The notes below the pieces were generated by a model, which saw only the letters and a program-made list of their open reading frames with translations, did no database searches and had not been told where the DNA came from. Both the position numbers and the translations under genes were made by a program. Shown here in pieces: positions 11,317-24,750 of a stretch of DNA of 64,000 nucleotides. How positions within the stretch are numbered: position 1 is the stretch's first letter; each line of letters starts with the position of its first letter. Source of the stretch: Cryptomeria japonica. Lineage: Eukaryota > Streptophyta > Pinopsida > Cupressales > Cupressaceae. The stretch is from contig NC_081414.1 in the NCBI RefSeq assembly GCF_030272615.1, positions 764,317,413 to 764,381,412 of the forward strand. Reading direction: 5' to 3'.

Positions 11317-13928
11317 TCTCGATGCAGAAGCTTGACTTAACAATGTTTAAGTTACGAGTATACTGTTATTGAGAACATGACAAATGATTTGAGTGCATAA
11401 GCTTTGCTTAGTGACCCATAAAAACTTTGAAGGTATTAATATGCATATTCTGACATAGAACTTTAAGGGTGTTATTAATAAGCATATGGAGACTATTTAA
11501 GAAGTTTAAATATGTAGTGTGGAGGAAAATATTTTGTATGGCATTACAGTATTGAGCTTTTCTATATATAACTTAAATTATGTGTTTGTGATGTGCTGTA
11601 TGAATTAATGCTAATTGGTTCTGTCTAAATTTATTGACAGTTAGTACAAAAGATGCAAATAGAGAAAAATCAGATAAGAAACTGAACCATGAACTCTAAA
11701 CTCTAGTAGCTTCTTTACAGGAAAGACAGGGCAACATAGAAACAGGGAGTCTATATAAGCTTCATGGGAGGCATGCCAAAGGTGGTTGAATTTGACATAG
11801 CATAAGGCTTAATTGTTCCCTGTTTTAATAACTGACTGCGCAATGATGTTTTCGGCTTAGTTGTAATGGTAATGGATATAAGGAAGGAGATATAGATTAA
11901 GATTTCTCTAGGTGCTAGGTACGTTTAAATACTAAGACCCATGATTAAATGTAGATCAGATGTTTACCCAACAATAACTATCCTTTTTTTTCTCGTTGAA
12001 TGAAGAAAACATAAGTTGCAGGTTCGGGATAAAGATCCGGTTTGTCAATTTGGCTAAATTTTTTTTGGGGGTCTGGATTTCTTAGTACTATAAATATATA
12101 CATACAACTAGTATGTTCATCTGTTCGAATGAATGCTGATCAATGTGAATTATAAATTTGTTATACAAAGATCAAATATATGAACAAATTTAAACTAACA
12201 AATCACTCATCTGCAGTCATAAATAACTGTTATTTACTTTCATTGATTACGTCTATTGCTTGCTGTTCAGTCTCTGTGAATTATGTGTTATGATGTAATG
12301 TTCATATCTTAAAAAACTTAAAAACACAATCCTTAACCTGGGCAAACCCAGGAACGTACCAGGAACGTACCAGGACCAGAACCTGGGCGTGCAGCTAAGA
12401 AACCGGTAACTTAGAAAAAAAACAGTTAAAGAAACCCTCTTAGTAAAATACAAATGATGATTTCGATAAGCAGAAACCAGATTGGCCTGGTTTGATTTCT
12501 GTCTAAAGGAAATCTAGGGCTAATAAATGGTTAAATGTGTGAGGATATAGGAAGAAAGTGAGGTTTGGTTTTAATTTGCCAAGACAATTCTACTTGTGGT
12601 ACTAACCTGTATATAACCAAGTTTTTATAATCTGCATCATAAGCCCATTCAAATGCCATTAGCAATGTTAATATATGTAAATAAACAACATTGAAGTCCT
12701 GCATACTGTGTGGGTGGCTCGCCCAAGTTGCAGACTTTAAGGCTCTCTTTTTTCTACCTTATCAATTAGTATACCTTAGGCTTTTCTTCCTTTGAGGGTC
12801 ATTCCATCATTGAATGTTTTGTTTTACTACTATGCTGTGAACAGTTTTCTAGCTTTTCTTTTGCTCTTTTGTGGAAGGAATCTAGAATGCACATCTAAAG
12901 ACAAAAACCTCTAGGTAAAAGGCGTATTACTACCCTTTTCCTATTAAAGAACTTCAAAATACAATAGAACATGGGAGAGGGCATGCTTCTTCAGATTTTG
13001 TATGCAATTTTCTCTGTTTTGAAGCCTCTATTAAAGGGAAACGAACGATCACATTCATGGATAGTTATGTTAGTATGGATCACCTATAGATGAGAACAAA
13101 ATAAAAAATAAAAAAAATCCCCTAATAATGGCTTTAAGGGTAGATTGGGTAATACAATTGAGTCAAACAAGTCTTAGAAATTGATTTAATCCAAATCTAT
13201 GTCACTAGCATCCCTTCGAGAGTAACTTGTGGGAGGGAGAGAGCGAGTAATTACACATTATCTCCATTTTGAATAAACTCATAAGAAATGAAGTAGGACT
13301 TAAATTGTATTTGGTTAGTGTGTAGTTTCATATGTTGGTTGCATTTTGTATTAGTTTGCAAGTTTTAAAAGTATCAAGCATGTATTGCATGAAAGGTGGT
13401 GTCTTTTCATGGTTTTTTTATGTATGATTTAATGATTTTTTTTGTTGATAAATATTGTATAATTAGCAATTTTTCACAAACAAATATATATAATTTTTTT
13501 GAAAGTCATAAAAATAAAATTGTTGGAAGGTGAAGTGGGTTAGAATATTAATCGTTTCTCTTTTCAACATATTTGATAACAATCTATTTTCAACATGTTT
13601 GATAACAATCTCATCTTCTCAACATGTTTCATAACTATCTCATCTTCCTAATTTGTTCTATAACCATTATGGATGTTCAATTCTTTGGAAGGAAGGTTAG
13701 ATAACTACATAGTCTAGGCAAAATAATTGATGTGATTACACCTTTTTGGTCGACAGGGATTTTCATTCTAAACCTTGTTATCTAAAACATCCAATTGTGC
13801 ACTTATCATTTTTGTTTGAATACTTGTAGATATTGCTAAAAGTTCTATGCTCCCTTTCTAGTGTTATATTACTTATTTTCTATGAATCACTTTTTTGTTA
13901 AGATTGGTTTGTTCCTTTGATCCAAGAT

Positions 13929-14063
13929 CATTGTTAAAGCAATGTTTAACACATGCTTCTTTAAATACATAAACAACAAAATATGGAAGTTTTCCCTTCA
14001 TTGTTAAAGCAATTTTTAGCACATGCTTATATTAAAACAACAAAATATGGAAGTTTTCCCTTT
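13929..14063. repeat. 70-bp imperfect tandem duplication
   Basis: CATTGTTAAAGCAAT at 13929 recurs at 13999. Both copies end in CAACAAAATATGGAAGTTTT. The second copy is about 6 bp shorter. Confidence 0.75.
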
Positions 14064-14819
14064 TTGGTTCAACTTCTAAGTCTTCAAATAAATGTCACAA
14101 CAAGAGTAAATTAACCTGTTTTTGCTTTAATCCAAAACTGACATAGACATGAACATCAAAAGTGTCTAGAGACAACACCAAGATCTTTTCGAAGTAATTT
14201 TGTGAATTATGTGCTAGTTGGGACTAATACAACATCAAATTTATACAAGCAAGTAATTTGGACATCCAATAGCCAAAGTTAAAATTGATGCTATGATATA
14301 GGATAACTAGGTGTGCCAATTACAAGCATACTCTCCTATCAACAATTGTAGTTTCATTAGAGGCAAACACTCAATACAACACTAAAGGGATTGAGATCCT
14401 ATTTGGATTTGGATCTCCTCAACTATCACTATGTAGGTGGAATACTACCCTCCTAAGCACCAAGGATATGTACACAAATTCTAACAATTGAAGGAGAATA
14501 AGTAGCAAACCATGGTGGACTATGTTGAGTTATGTGCCTATTGTGCACCCTTGCCCAAGGACACACTTGATCAAAACACATTGCTCAAATATGTAAATGG
14601 GTTATAACATTACATTCACTTTAAAATAGAGTTCCTAACTTCAAACTCACTAGTGCAAGCATTGGACTTATCCAAAATTGAAAGCCAAGGTAAAGTTCAA
14701 GCAAAAGCTCTCTTCACATGAAAACAAGTAAACACATGATTCAATAAATAAGCCTTCTACACAAAAGTAGAATACCTTGAATATAAACAACAAAAGAAAA
14801 AATCATTTGCATCAAATGA

Positions 14820-15390
14820 CCACAAAAGTAAGAAGTAGCAGGGTGATAAATAGTGCCATTGTCATTGTGGGCCACTTCAACATGTTGGGCACAACAATAT
14901 CTGCTAGCACAAGCCACAATAAATCCTTGCACAAGCTAAGGTGACTAGCTTGGAGGCATAATGTCTTAGCACTATCATTATGCCCATTCACACCTTAAAG
15001 GAAAACAAGTCTCTTCAACACCAAGTGCTAGGTCAATTGACATCCCCTTTGTATCATCAATAGTGAAACAATAAAATTCAAAATCATTTGTGTCTAATAA
15101 TAAAGCTTCCACATTGTCCATGCCAAGCAAGGACAAAGGTAAGAAGAAGCAGGGTGACAAATAACCCATTGCCATTGCACCAATTACTATAGTGACATTG
15201 AATGCCACACATAACAATCTTTGGTAATGCGGGCCACATTAGATCTTTCCCAAGCTAAAGAAGACTAGTTTGGGGGCATAATGTCTTAGCACTAGTGTCA
15301 TATCCACTAACATTTCAAAGAAAAATGAGTCTCTTTAATACCAAGTACTAGCCCAGTGGACATGTCTACCATATCATCAATAGTGATATC
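14820..15390. repeat. old direct duplication, period about 310 bp
   Basis: Two blocks share, in order, AAGTAGCAGGGTGA-like, GGCATAATGTCTTAGCACTA, GAGTCTCTT-like and ATATCATCAATAGTGA-like segments, offset by about 310 bp. Divergence is substantial. Neither block has a convincing coding frame. Confidence 0.6.
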
Positions 15391-15967
15391 CCAATCCATT
15401 TAGTTAGCCTAGCTTAATCATCGAATTATTGTATATTAACTGTTTAATAATAAACAATTAGGCAAGATTGTTTGATTATGTCAGTTGTTTTTAAATAATT
15501 ATTAAGAATGATTATGATGGTGATGACTAATCATGATAACCTAATAGGAATTAGTGATATTCTCTTAGGTCAAAGAGAGTATCGTTGAGGAAAAGGTTCT
15601 AGTTGTGGAGGTAACCTATCATGATGGGATCGATATGCACATTCACTTAGATTCATGTAGGTAGGTTGTATGCATTTGATTAAGATTAAAATTTTGAGTT
15701 CTTGCATTAGAAAAATTTCATAACCTTGTAAGTGGTGTATAAAATATATTTACTTATTTATATATATTTGCTTGAGAATAAAATATCTTTATATAAATCT
15801 ATGTTAAACATAATTCAAAGAGCTCATGTCAATATTGGATCATGAGCCAAATTTAGTAGAAGAGTGTGCTACTAGTTGATACGTAGTTATTTTTGGCATT
15901 CTGTCAAAATGGACCAAACTAAATGAGAATTGATAGGAAAATGCAAAATAACATTTTGCCTTTATTA

Positions 15968-17706
15968 TTGTCTCCCGCAATGTCTCCCGCCTAGGCAATT
16001 TTGAAATCCCCTCGCAACGACTCCCTTGCAGCGCTGGACCCTGTGCTGGGCGCTGCTTCTGTTGTTGTCGTGGCCGTTGGTAGTGGCAGTGCTACTGTGG
16101 ACTTACCTGGTGGTAGATCTTTGTGGCCCTCGGCTTCGCTGGACTCTCTCTCGGCATCCCTGCCTCCTCCCTGGTGGGTGATGTGGATGCTTTGTCTCGT
16201 CCCTCTGCCTCTGTCGTTGGTGGTCTGCAAGGTGTGCGGTTTTCTGGTCTCCCTCCTCCTGTGGTTGCTGATAGAGGCTCTCTTCCGTCTTCACCCACGT
16301 CCTCTACGCGGGGGTTTCGGGCTGGGTCCCCCACGACTGGTGTCTTTGACCCAGTTTTGGATTTGGAGGCCCTTGCTGCTGCTGCGGGTGATGCTCGGGG
16401 TGAAGATGCTCTGCCTAGGCCCTTTGGTGGTAAGCGTAGCTTTTCTCGTGTGATTAAATCTGCTGCCCAACCTTCTAAGAGATTTCTTCCTCTCCCTTGT
16501 GCCAAGACCTCTCCTGTTGTGGTCTGTGGCCGAGAGGTTATGGAGAATGTTGACTTCTATCAACACAACGCTCTGGTCTACAAATTTATTGGGTTTTGGC
16601 CTTCCCTCCCGAACCTTCATCGTTGGGTGAGTGATTCTTGGAAGCCCCTTGTTTCTTATGACATTGAGATTTTCCCTTGTGCTAAGGGGGTTTTTGTTGC
16701 CTCCTTTACCTCTACTCATGAGCGTGATTTGATATTGGGTAAGCTTTGGACTTGGGGGGATCACTCCCTCTCTATCAAGCCCTAGAATCCTTCCTTCAAC
16801 CCCCTTACGGAATCCCTCTCTGTTCATCCAGTTTGGGTCCGCCTCCCCAATCCCCCCCTCCATTTCTGGGAACATTCTTGTTTTGAGGCCATCGGTAACT
16901 CCATTGGAAGCTTCTTGAAGGTTGATGATGCCACGTTCTCCATGGGTCATTCTACCTTTGCTCACCTTTTAATTGATGTTGGCATATCTCTGGCCCTCCC
17001 TAGGGGATGTGGTTCTTATGGTTGGAGATAGGTCTTGGACCCAACTGCTAGATTACGAGGGCCTCCCTTTTTGCTGTCGAAGGTGCTTCTCAACGGGTCA
17101 CCTTGCTTCTAATTGTTCTCTCTCTCGTCGCAAAGGTGTTGCTACTTGGTGGAAAGATGCTACAGAAGACCACTTGACGATCAATGCTTCAGATTCTGTT
17201 TCGGTTGATTGATCTCATGATGAGGTGCCCCTTACTGCCGATGAAGTCCTGGTTGATGTTACTGTTGTGGCAGACCCTTCCCCATTGGTTCCTGCACTTG
17301 TTGCTCTTGCCCCTCACCTTCACTCTGCTCCTGGCGTTTGTTCTCTTGCTGCTGCTCTGTTGCAACAGCCTGTTGCCGCTCTGCATCAGTAGTCTGGCAG
17401 TGACCCTACAGGGTCTTCCCCACTTGATTCTTCTTTGAAATTTCCTAATGATAGTGTTTCCTGGACGGTTGTTTGTCATAGGCGGAAAGGAAAATCTAAC
17501 CCCCTTTCCCAAGCCCCCTAGTCAACTTCCGGGTTTTTCTCCCCCCTCTTGATTTGGGTTGGGTTGTTGATGGTTTGACAGGTCAGTTTGGCCTATCCGA
17601 CTTTGTTCTTTTAGGATTTGCTCCCCTGCTTGGTCTTTTTATTTTTGATAGCCTTTGGCTTTGTAAAGGGTCAATGCCCTCTTTAACGCTGCTTTTTTAA
17701 TCAAAA
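15968..17706 (+). mobile_element. LINE-a: ORF1-only L1-like element with target duplication
   Basis: The element is bracketed by near-identical 17-18 bp direct repeats: ACATTTTGCCTTTATTA at 15951-15967 and ACATTTTTCCTTTATTTA at 17707-17724. It is about 1.74 kb long, ends in a short A-rich tail (TTAATCAAAA), and contains an L1-type ORF1 followed only by a short 3' UTR. There is no endonuclease or reverse transcriptase. Both ends are defined, so this is a complete insertion and not a 5'-truncated L1. Confidence 0.75.
16000..17521 (+). pseudogene. L1-type ORF1 (DUF4283-like plus CCHC zinc knuckle)
   Basis: A Pro/Ser/Val-rich N-terminal part is followed by a DUF4283-like domain (YKFIGFWPSLPNLHRW... 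through PVWVRLPNPPLHFW, about 16570-16975). A zinc knuckle, C-x2-C-x4-H-x4-C, lies at about 17075-17116 in FCCRRCFSTGHLASNC. The frame is broken by TAG at 16783-16785 (KP*NPSFNPL) and by a frameshift near 16970. The family is an RNA-binding chaperone of plant L1 elements. Here it is not followed by ORF2. Confidence 0.7.
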
Positions 17707-17724
17707 ACATTTTTCCTTTATTTA

Positions 17725-19114
17725 AATATCATTATAGTAAAGAAATAAAAGTAATATTAAATGAATAACATAAATTTTAAATGTTTTTGATTAATTAAGC
17801 AGGAAGGGCCCTAAATCCCATATGAAACAACATCAAAATAAGCAGATTGACAAAACAAGGGTGCTGGCCTCAAATAGCCAAAATCCCAAAGGGCAACAAC
17901 CAAAAAAAGGCCACTTATAGCAGGTCAAGAACATACCACCAACATAAAAAAATAGGCCATAACTGACTATTACAATATAATAGTTGTACAACAAGCAACC
18001 CGCATCAAGATTGGGTAAAGAGTCATTGACAACTTGGGGGAAGAGTTTGGAAAGAGGAGGAAGAATGACCTTTTCCTCCTCCAATGAACAACAATCCAAA
18101 CAATACTAAAATCAAAGCTCTAGTCACAAGATCAACAAATCTAGTAGCTACATGAAAAAGTTTAAACATCTAAAACATGCCTACATTAAAATACTAGTGA
18201 AGGAACTATATGCTTCTCATTGGAAAATATTATCACAAATTTACAAACCTTAAACTCACCTTAAAATTCATAGCTTCTACTTTGCCACTAAATAAATAGG
18301 TTAGAGTAGTCATATCTCACTATCACCAAATAACTCTTTGCCTCAATCCTTGGTTAAGAAACACTATTCCTTATCATATGTGTTGAACAATAAAAGGCTA
18401 GGAGTAATGAGAATCAATTAACTGTTAAGCTAAAACAAGGTTATTCTCAAGTGTAATACCTAATCCTAGACGAAGTCATGCAAAGGATAGTCAAACACAT
18501 CATATTTCTAGTATAATAAATTCTCCCCTTTTTAAAATTAAAAATAAATATTAGAGGAATTTATAGCAATGATTATGATCAAGCAAGTAGAGTACATTAT
18601 CCAATGGCTAGAGCCACTTAATACATACAATTTGAAGCTATCCTCTATGCACTTTCTCAATTGAAATTTAAAGTAAAATCCATAGTGGAACGATTCTCAA
18701 GTATAACTGATAAGGATATAATTGGTTTAGATAGGGCTTTCAAAGCCTTTAATATAAAGATACGTCCTTCTGATAGTGAATGGGCTCAACTTCAAGCTAC
18801 CCTTAAAAGAATTTATATGCTCTTTTATTTATGTACACTATTTTAGAGTTTTGAATACCCTTACATAGGCTTCTAGGTTCAAATCCACAAATGAAGATAT
18901 CTTGAAAGGTCAATATGAACTACAAAACTATGCTATCCATTCACCATTTCAAGACACAATATTCTCATTTAATCTTGCTTCATGTGGAGTCTCCCATTTT
19001 ATTTTGGCACATTCTTTGGTTCTAGAGGCTCGGTGATGCTTGTTCTCTTTAGTGGGCCATTTTTTAAAAGCTATTCAATTTCTGTGAAGTTCAAATTGTC
19101 TGGTTAATGATCCA
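17725..19114. other. intergenic, possible antisense LINE 3' fragment
   Basis: Minus-strand sequence ending near 17785 (TTAATTAATCAAAAACA) resembles the 3' tail of LINE-a, so 17785-18100 may be the 3' end of another LINE on the minus strand. The rest is AT-rich, without a recognised gene. Confidence 0.35.
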
Positions 19115-19666
19115 TGTTGGATTAAGGTTTCTCAACCTTAGAGTCCCTTGGAAAGATTATATGTGCAACGTGTCATGGAAATGATAACTTGTTGTTTATG
19201 ACACTACACATCTCTTTGGTATTGGAGTTGGTTCTAAAAATGATGGGCACTTTCCACTCATGTGTTGAGCTCTATATATATGTGGTTTCTAAGTACAGTT
19301 TGTATGATAGGTTGGATATCATCTAAGAAGCTGTTTTATGCTGGGATTTTCTCCAAAATTCTCAGTTGCTATATTTACTCCTTAAGAGTATTGGCTCTAT
19401 ATATTGTATTGTAATCGTTGGTTTGTGCTTATAATACAATTAAGCTTTGACTTTTGTTGTGTGGGTTTTTTTTGTTTCTCGAAAGGGTTTTCCCAAGTAA
19501 ATCTGGTGTTATGGTTTCATTTTCTTAATCTAAATTTTTCATGTGTTTATCTACTTTGTAGCAATTAAAGAGTTTGTAAGATTTTTTTTGCATCATCACT
19601 CTTGTAAGATTTAGCATTTGAAAGCGTTATTCCGCACTTGGATTCCTTTCAATTGGTATTAGAGTC
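19115..19666 (+). other. copia-2 5' LTR and primer-binding site
   Basis: The presumed LTR starts at TGTTGGATTAAGG (19115) and ends in CA at about 19651, with a TATATATA near 19275. It is followed by TGGTATTAGAGTC (19654-19666), a variant of the initiator-Met primer site TGGTATCAGAGC. The left boundary is inferred from the TG start only. Confidence 0.5.
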
Positions 19667-19771
19667 TGGCCAACTTTGTTATTGTTGTTGGCTAGAAGGG
19701 TTTTTTGTGCTGATATAATTTTAGTGGGAGTTTGGCAGAGGAATATTTCATGACCTTGTTGCAGCTTTGAG

Positions 19772-20610
19772 ATGGCAATCACATTGAGCATAATAGACAT
19801 GGAGAAGTATAATGGCAACAATTTTGAGTTGTGGAAACTCAAAATGGAGGATATGCTCGTAGATAGAGATCTATTGGTTGCGATTTCTTCAATGAAACCC
19901 CAAACTATACTATAGGATGTATTTGATAAAATGAATAAAAAATCCAAGGGTTTGTTAAGACTCTACGTGGGTAATTTTGTGCTCCTGAATGTCCACAAAG
20001 AGAAGACTACAACTGAGCTTTAGAAGAAGCTTGGTGATATTTATCAAGGGAAATCCTTGGTAAATAAGTTATTCTTGAGAAAGAAAATGTATTTTTGAGG
20101 ATGGAGGAAGGAGGATCCATTACAGGTCACATGAATGTGTTCAACGTGCTAGTTGCCCAACTGGGTTATGTTGGTATTAAGATTGATGATCAATAACAAT
20201 GTATGCTTCCGTTATGTTCTTTGTTAGATTTGTGGGATCACCTTGTGATGGCCATTGAAAGTACAACAACCACTTTCAAGATGGAGGATGTGGTTGCTTC
20301 GTTGTTATTTGAAGAGATGCGAAGGAAATATTTTGAGATGGCTAAGGAGGCCCTAGTTGCTTGTAATAGAACAATGGAAAAAGGCAAGAAGGACAAGAAG
20401 AGAAAATCCAAGTCTCTTGGGAGATCTAAGTTTCCTCATAAAAATTCCAAGGTAAAATGTTGGAACTGTGAAAAATCTGGTCATTTTCGAAAAGAGTGTA
20501 AGGAAGGGAAGAAAAAGAAAGGTAAAAAAGTTTTCTCAGATTCTGACTTCAAAAAATCCTCTCATGATGAAGTAGATGCTTTTGTCATAGCCTTTACAAC
20601 ACATGCATAA
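19772..20610 (+). pseudogene. copia-2 gag with CCHC knuckle
   Basis: Starts MAITLSIIDMEKYNGNNF, a typical copia gag N-terminus (YNG-NNFELWKLKMEDML). Several stops, including TAG after QTIL and another after TTEL, break the first half. The rest is open from 20203 and carries the knuckle CWNCEKSGHFRKEC (about 20460) followed by Lys-rich sequence, ending at 20610. It would encode the particle and RNA-binding protein. Confidence 0.75.
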
Positions 20611-22082
20611 GAAGATGCATGGTTGATAGATTTAGGTGCCTCTTTCCACATGACCTCTCACAGAGGTTGCTTTTTGAAGTATGTATAGTTTGATGTTGGG
20701 AAGGTTTTTGTGGGTGATGACTCTCACTTGAAGGTTGTTGGCCTTGGAAGAGTCAATATTTGATTGATGGTAGAGTGAAGGAGATTGATGGTGTCTTGCA
20801 TATCCTTAGTTTGGCATGAAACCTACTTTCAGTTAGAAAGCTGAGTGATGTGGGCGTGCACGTTGTTTTCTCGAGTGGTGGATGGAAGTTGACAAGAGGC
20901 TCTATGGTACTTGCTAAGGGTGTCTAGATTGGTACTTTGTATAAGCTAGATGCATGCATGGTTTAATGCAATAGTGCTTCTATGAAGTCCAAGAAAAAGG
21001 GCTTTGGACTAAGGCAAAGAAGAAGATAGTTGTTTTTACATCTGATGGTTGTACTTTCTGAGTACCTAAGGGTGAAAATGCTTTGGAGATGAAGGTCATA
21101 GTTGAGAAAACAATGTTATGGCACCAAAGACTTGGTCACATTAGTGAGAAGGGTCTTAAAGCCCTAAAAAATAAGAGCCTCGTTGAAGGCCTTAATGACT
21201 ATATTCTCAAGTTTGACTTTTGCGAACAATGTGTTTATGGTAAACGACACCATGTTTCATTTTATTCCAGCTCTCATAAGTCTTTAGGGTTTGGGATTAT
21301 ATTCATTCAAATGTGTCTGGTCTTGTTAATGTTCTTTCGATATCTAGATCTATGTATTTTGTCTCTTTCATAGATGACTATAGTAGAAGGGAATTTGTGT
21401 ATTTGCTCAAAAGTAAATTTGAAGTTTTTAGTTGATTTAAGGAATTCAAATCCTTGGTTGAAAACTAGACTGCTAGAAAAATTAAGTGTTTGAGGACTGA
21501 TAATGGTAGTGAGTTTTGTTCAACAAAATTTGATAGGTTTTGTAAGGACCACAGGTTTGAGAGACACTAGATGAATCCATAAAACCCACAACAAAATGGA
21601 GTTGTAGAGAGGATGAACAAAATGCTAACGAAGAGCGCTAAGTGTATGCTGAGTGGTACTAGGCGTGAACAAAAATTCTTGGTTGAAGTTGTAGCCACTG
21701 CAAAATATTTGATTAACAAATCTCCTACTTCAGTGCTAGTTGAAAAGACACCCATGGAGGTATGGTCTAGTAAGAAGCCCTCGTTGAGACATCTTAGAGC
21801 CTTTGATTGTGAGGCATATGCACATGTGCCAAGTGAGAAAGGATCGAGATTGGAGAACAAGGTAGTCAAGTGTATCTTCATTGGCTATGGTGTAAGTGTG
21901 AAAGTTACAAACTTTGGGATCTAATTGCAAATAAGGTGCTTTATAGTAGAAGTGTGATCTTCCGTGAGTTAAAACCTTCCATTGTTGATTCGTAGCTAGA
22001 GAAGGAGGAAAAATAGAAAAAGGAGCTAGTTCAGGTACCACTTACTCTGATGAGAAATAAAATACGCACTCCTATTGGATCT
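20611..22082 (+). pseudogene. copia-2 protease and integrase
   Basis: The protease segment reads WLIDLGASFHMTS, where the catalytic D-S-G of the family has become D-L-G. The pre-integrase zinc region WHQRLGHISEKGLKAL...CEQCVYGK lies at 21118-21240. The integrase core keeps RTDNGSEFC and NGVVERMNK (about 21500-21620), then SPTSVLVEKTPMEVW. At least five stops (before EDAWL, in KYV*F, FS*F, EN*T and H*MNP*N) show it is dead. The frame is cut at 22083-22095 by LINE-b. Confidence 0.75.
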
Positions 22083-22116
22083 AATGATGAGGAGAACCTT
22101 ATTGAAAAGAGGAAAA

Positions 22117-23052
22117 ATGGATTCAAAATTTCTCCCGCCTGCTGCTCCCGCTCGCTCCCCTGCATCTTCTCTCCTTGACATTGACTCGGACTTGGTTGCC
22201 GCCGATGCTCCTGGTCGTGCAGGTCTCTCCTGGGCGTTGATGGCTGCTGAGGGCTCTCACCTCGGCTCTGCTCGGGTGTCGCGGGTTCCTGCCTCAAATT
22301 TGCGCAGAGGGGGAAGCAGGGGGTTTATCCCTATCTCCTGTGCCACCTCTGTCAATGTGAATAAGGATTTTGATCGGGAAATAGAGAACAATGTGAAGGT
22401 TTTTATGAAGCATAGTGCCATTTGTAGATTCAAGGGTATTTGGCCCAACCTCCCGGAGTTGCATTAATGGATCTCTCATCACTAGGATCCTCTCATTTTT
22501 GGTACAATTCACATATACCCTACGGCTAAAGGTTTCTTTGTTTGTAAATTTTAGAATGCTAAGGATATAATAAAAATTTTGTGCGAAATATTTTTCTATG
22601 AGAAAGATAATATGCTGTTTTTGGTCTAACCCTAACACTCTGATTTTAACCCCCTTTTTGAGAAGTTCAACAAAATTTTGGTTTGCGTTCAACTTCCTTA
22701 CCTTCCTCTCCATTTGTGGGCTGATTCTCTCTTTGAGGAAATAGGTGATGCTATTGGGAGTTTCATTATGGTGAATAGTGAATCCTTTGGGCTTTATCAT
22801 ACTACTTTTGCTCGCATTTTGGTGGAGTTAGATGTGTCTAAGGGACTACCAGCTGAGATTGTCATTAATTCCTCTTTTGGCAGCTGGATCTAAACTTTGG
22901 ATTACAAAGGTATTCCTTTCAGGTGTCGTTGATGCTTTAAAAATGACCATGGGACTGGGAATTGTGGGCTTGAGAAGAAAAATCCTGTGGCCTCATGGTT
23001 GTCGGGGGCCTCATACCAGCATTACACGGTAAAGAAATCTTTGGACTCTTCT
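22117..23052 (+). pseudogene. LINE-b ORF1, N-terminal part with CCHC knuckle
   Basis: Starts at ATG 22117. A Pro/Ala/Ser-rich leader is followed by the DUF4283-like part (CRFKGIWPNLPELH, then LPYLPLHLWADSLFEEIG). A zinc knuckle near 22920 reads CR*CFKNDHGTGNC, with a TGA inside. There are several stops and at least one frameshift (about 22470-22680). Interrupted by copia-1 at 23053. Confidence 0.7.
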
Positions 23053-23527
23053 TGTGAGATTTTGCCAAGATCTAGAGGCAATGGAAAGCACAAATAAGAG
23101 AGAACAAAATAGATGATAGAAATAAACTGTATTCTATCAAGAAAATAATGATCAACTACATATAATGAATATGAGCCTACATATATAGGCAAGGCAATAT
23201 GGATATGTGACCACACAAACATGACATGTGGCTCAATAAGAAACAAGGGTAGGTAGGAAATAGGTGTGGTAGGTAGGAGAAACAATAAAATATTCCACAT
23301 GAGGTGGATCACCCACCGAAGTGGAATTATCACTCCACAATAAGTGGATATGATAGAGTAGTAACAAGATCAACACCATAAAAGGTGGAAATTCTCCTAC
23401 ACACACTATCCCAATGTGGCACAAACACCCAAGTGTCTCATACCCAAACTACTATTAAATGCATGTACCTAAGTAAACTTAAGTAAAGTGTAATAATATC
23501 CAAGATGAATAATTATTTACACCAAAA
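23053..23527 (-). repeat. copia-1 3' LTR
   Basis: Runs from TGTGAGATTTTGCC to ACCAAAA, homologous over its length to 33447-33937. On the minus strand it is preceded by the polypurine tract ACTTAAGGGGGGG (plus-strand C run at 23528-23534). Its left neighbour is the CTTCT target copy. Confidence 0.88.
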
Positions 23528-23844
23528 CCCCCCTTAAGTGAAAATTAGGGGAATGCACTAAAGTCTACAATGCAACTAAGCAATGCAAGATGGGTCCTGG
23601 CTACAAGGCCATGTTAGGTACTCATGTAAAAATGCAAATGCATGAAAACCAATGCAATGAAATCTCTCACAAAGCGGGGAAAGAGAGAAAAACCACATGG
23701 GAAAAAACTCCTCCCCAAAAGAGAGATGATGAAAGCACACAATGCTCTAAATGAAGTATGAGAAGAACAAAACCTCATGTGAGGAAAAAGCCCCCGCCCC
23801 CCCCTCCCCTAATAAGAGAGAAGAAGAGACCATGAAGCTCCCCC

Positions 23845-24750
23845 TCAATGTAGAATCTGCACCAATGAGAGAAGCTCGAGAATGAATGAAGAAACTGCTC
23901 CAAGAATGTCGAACAACATTCCTTCCCTTAGGAAGAAACAAAACCAAAGGTGGATCCATGAAGTCTCCCCAATCATGAAGGGAAGATGTAGGAAAAAACT
24001 CATGATGAAAGGAATCTCTGAAAATTGCTCAAGTGTCTCCATGTCGATGCTGAAAGATACCCCATCCAAAGGTGGTAAACTGCTCCACACTGCTGAAAAG
24101 GGCACTCCAAGATCTAGTGGAGATGAATGTTGAACAAGTCCCAAAGAATCACATGTCTCCTCTAAACATAAACATACCTCCTCCAACTGATGTACATAAG
24201 TGTCCACAATCATATCAACCTCGAAAGAATGATCATGTAGAGAATGAACAAGAGGGTTAGAGTGTGCCCTCGCAACAATCGAAGAAGGATCATATTCATC
24301 AAAGAGAAGATGAATATCATCAATGATGTCTCCCAAATCTACAATGTAGGACTTCACAAACAAACGTGCAATGTCTGTCAAGTACTCATCCCAAAAAACT
24401 GAAGCTGGAAGACATTAAATATCCTGTTGCATTGAATCACATGAAGGCAAAACTGTTGCACTATCTGCATCATCAGGTGCAATAGGTAATGCGACATCAA
24501 TAGGAGGAGATGAAACATAAGGCTCAAGAATTGGGTCACATGTGAGAATCCCCAAGTTCAAGTACCCAAAGTTCTCCTCAAAATATGAACCATCACAAGA
24601 AGTGTGATCATCATGTGAAGAATCATCATATGTGAAATCAATATCATCAATAAAATCTGAAAAGGAGTATAACCAAGATGCATGTTCAACCACCCCAATC
24701 GCAATGATAGCTCTAGTCTCCAAGACTCTAATGAAAACTGACTCAGGTGT
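23845..24750 (-). pseudogene. copia-1 3' coding region, acidic Asp-rich domain
   Basis: On the minus strand the frame continues the copia-1 polyprotein directly across the removed insert (…RIMEF, then TPESVFIRVLETRAIIAIG). It then becomes acidic (FIDDIDFTYDDSSHDD..., later IIDDIHLLFDEYDPSS) and ends near the 3' LTR. A stop lies at 24415-24417 and the frame is otherwise open. No integrase catalytic motif follows the protease, so the polymerase module has been replaced by this domain of unknown role. Confidence 0.6.

Larger units (their letters stand above)
11317..15950. other. 3' flank of the host gene and intergenic DNA
   Basis: After the TGA at 11314-11316 comes AT-rich 3' UTR and flank. 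No further gene is supported to 15950; the open frames near 12253, 14741 and 14978 lack any recognisable feature. Local duplications at 13.6, 13.9 and 14.8-15.4 kb are listed separately or in the findings. Confidence 0.5.

Noticed and set aside
12340-12380. Short hairpin CCTGGG-CAAA-CCCAGG with an 11-bp repeat next to it
   Set aside because: Too short and isolated to assign to an RNA or element end.
16291-16965. 224-codon frame antisense to LINE-a ORF1
   Set aside because: Antisense shadow of a GC-richer ORF1; no recognisable motif.
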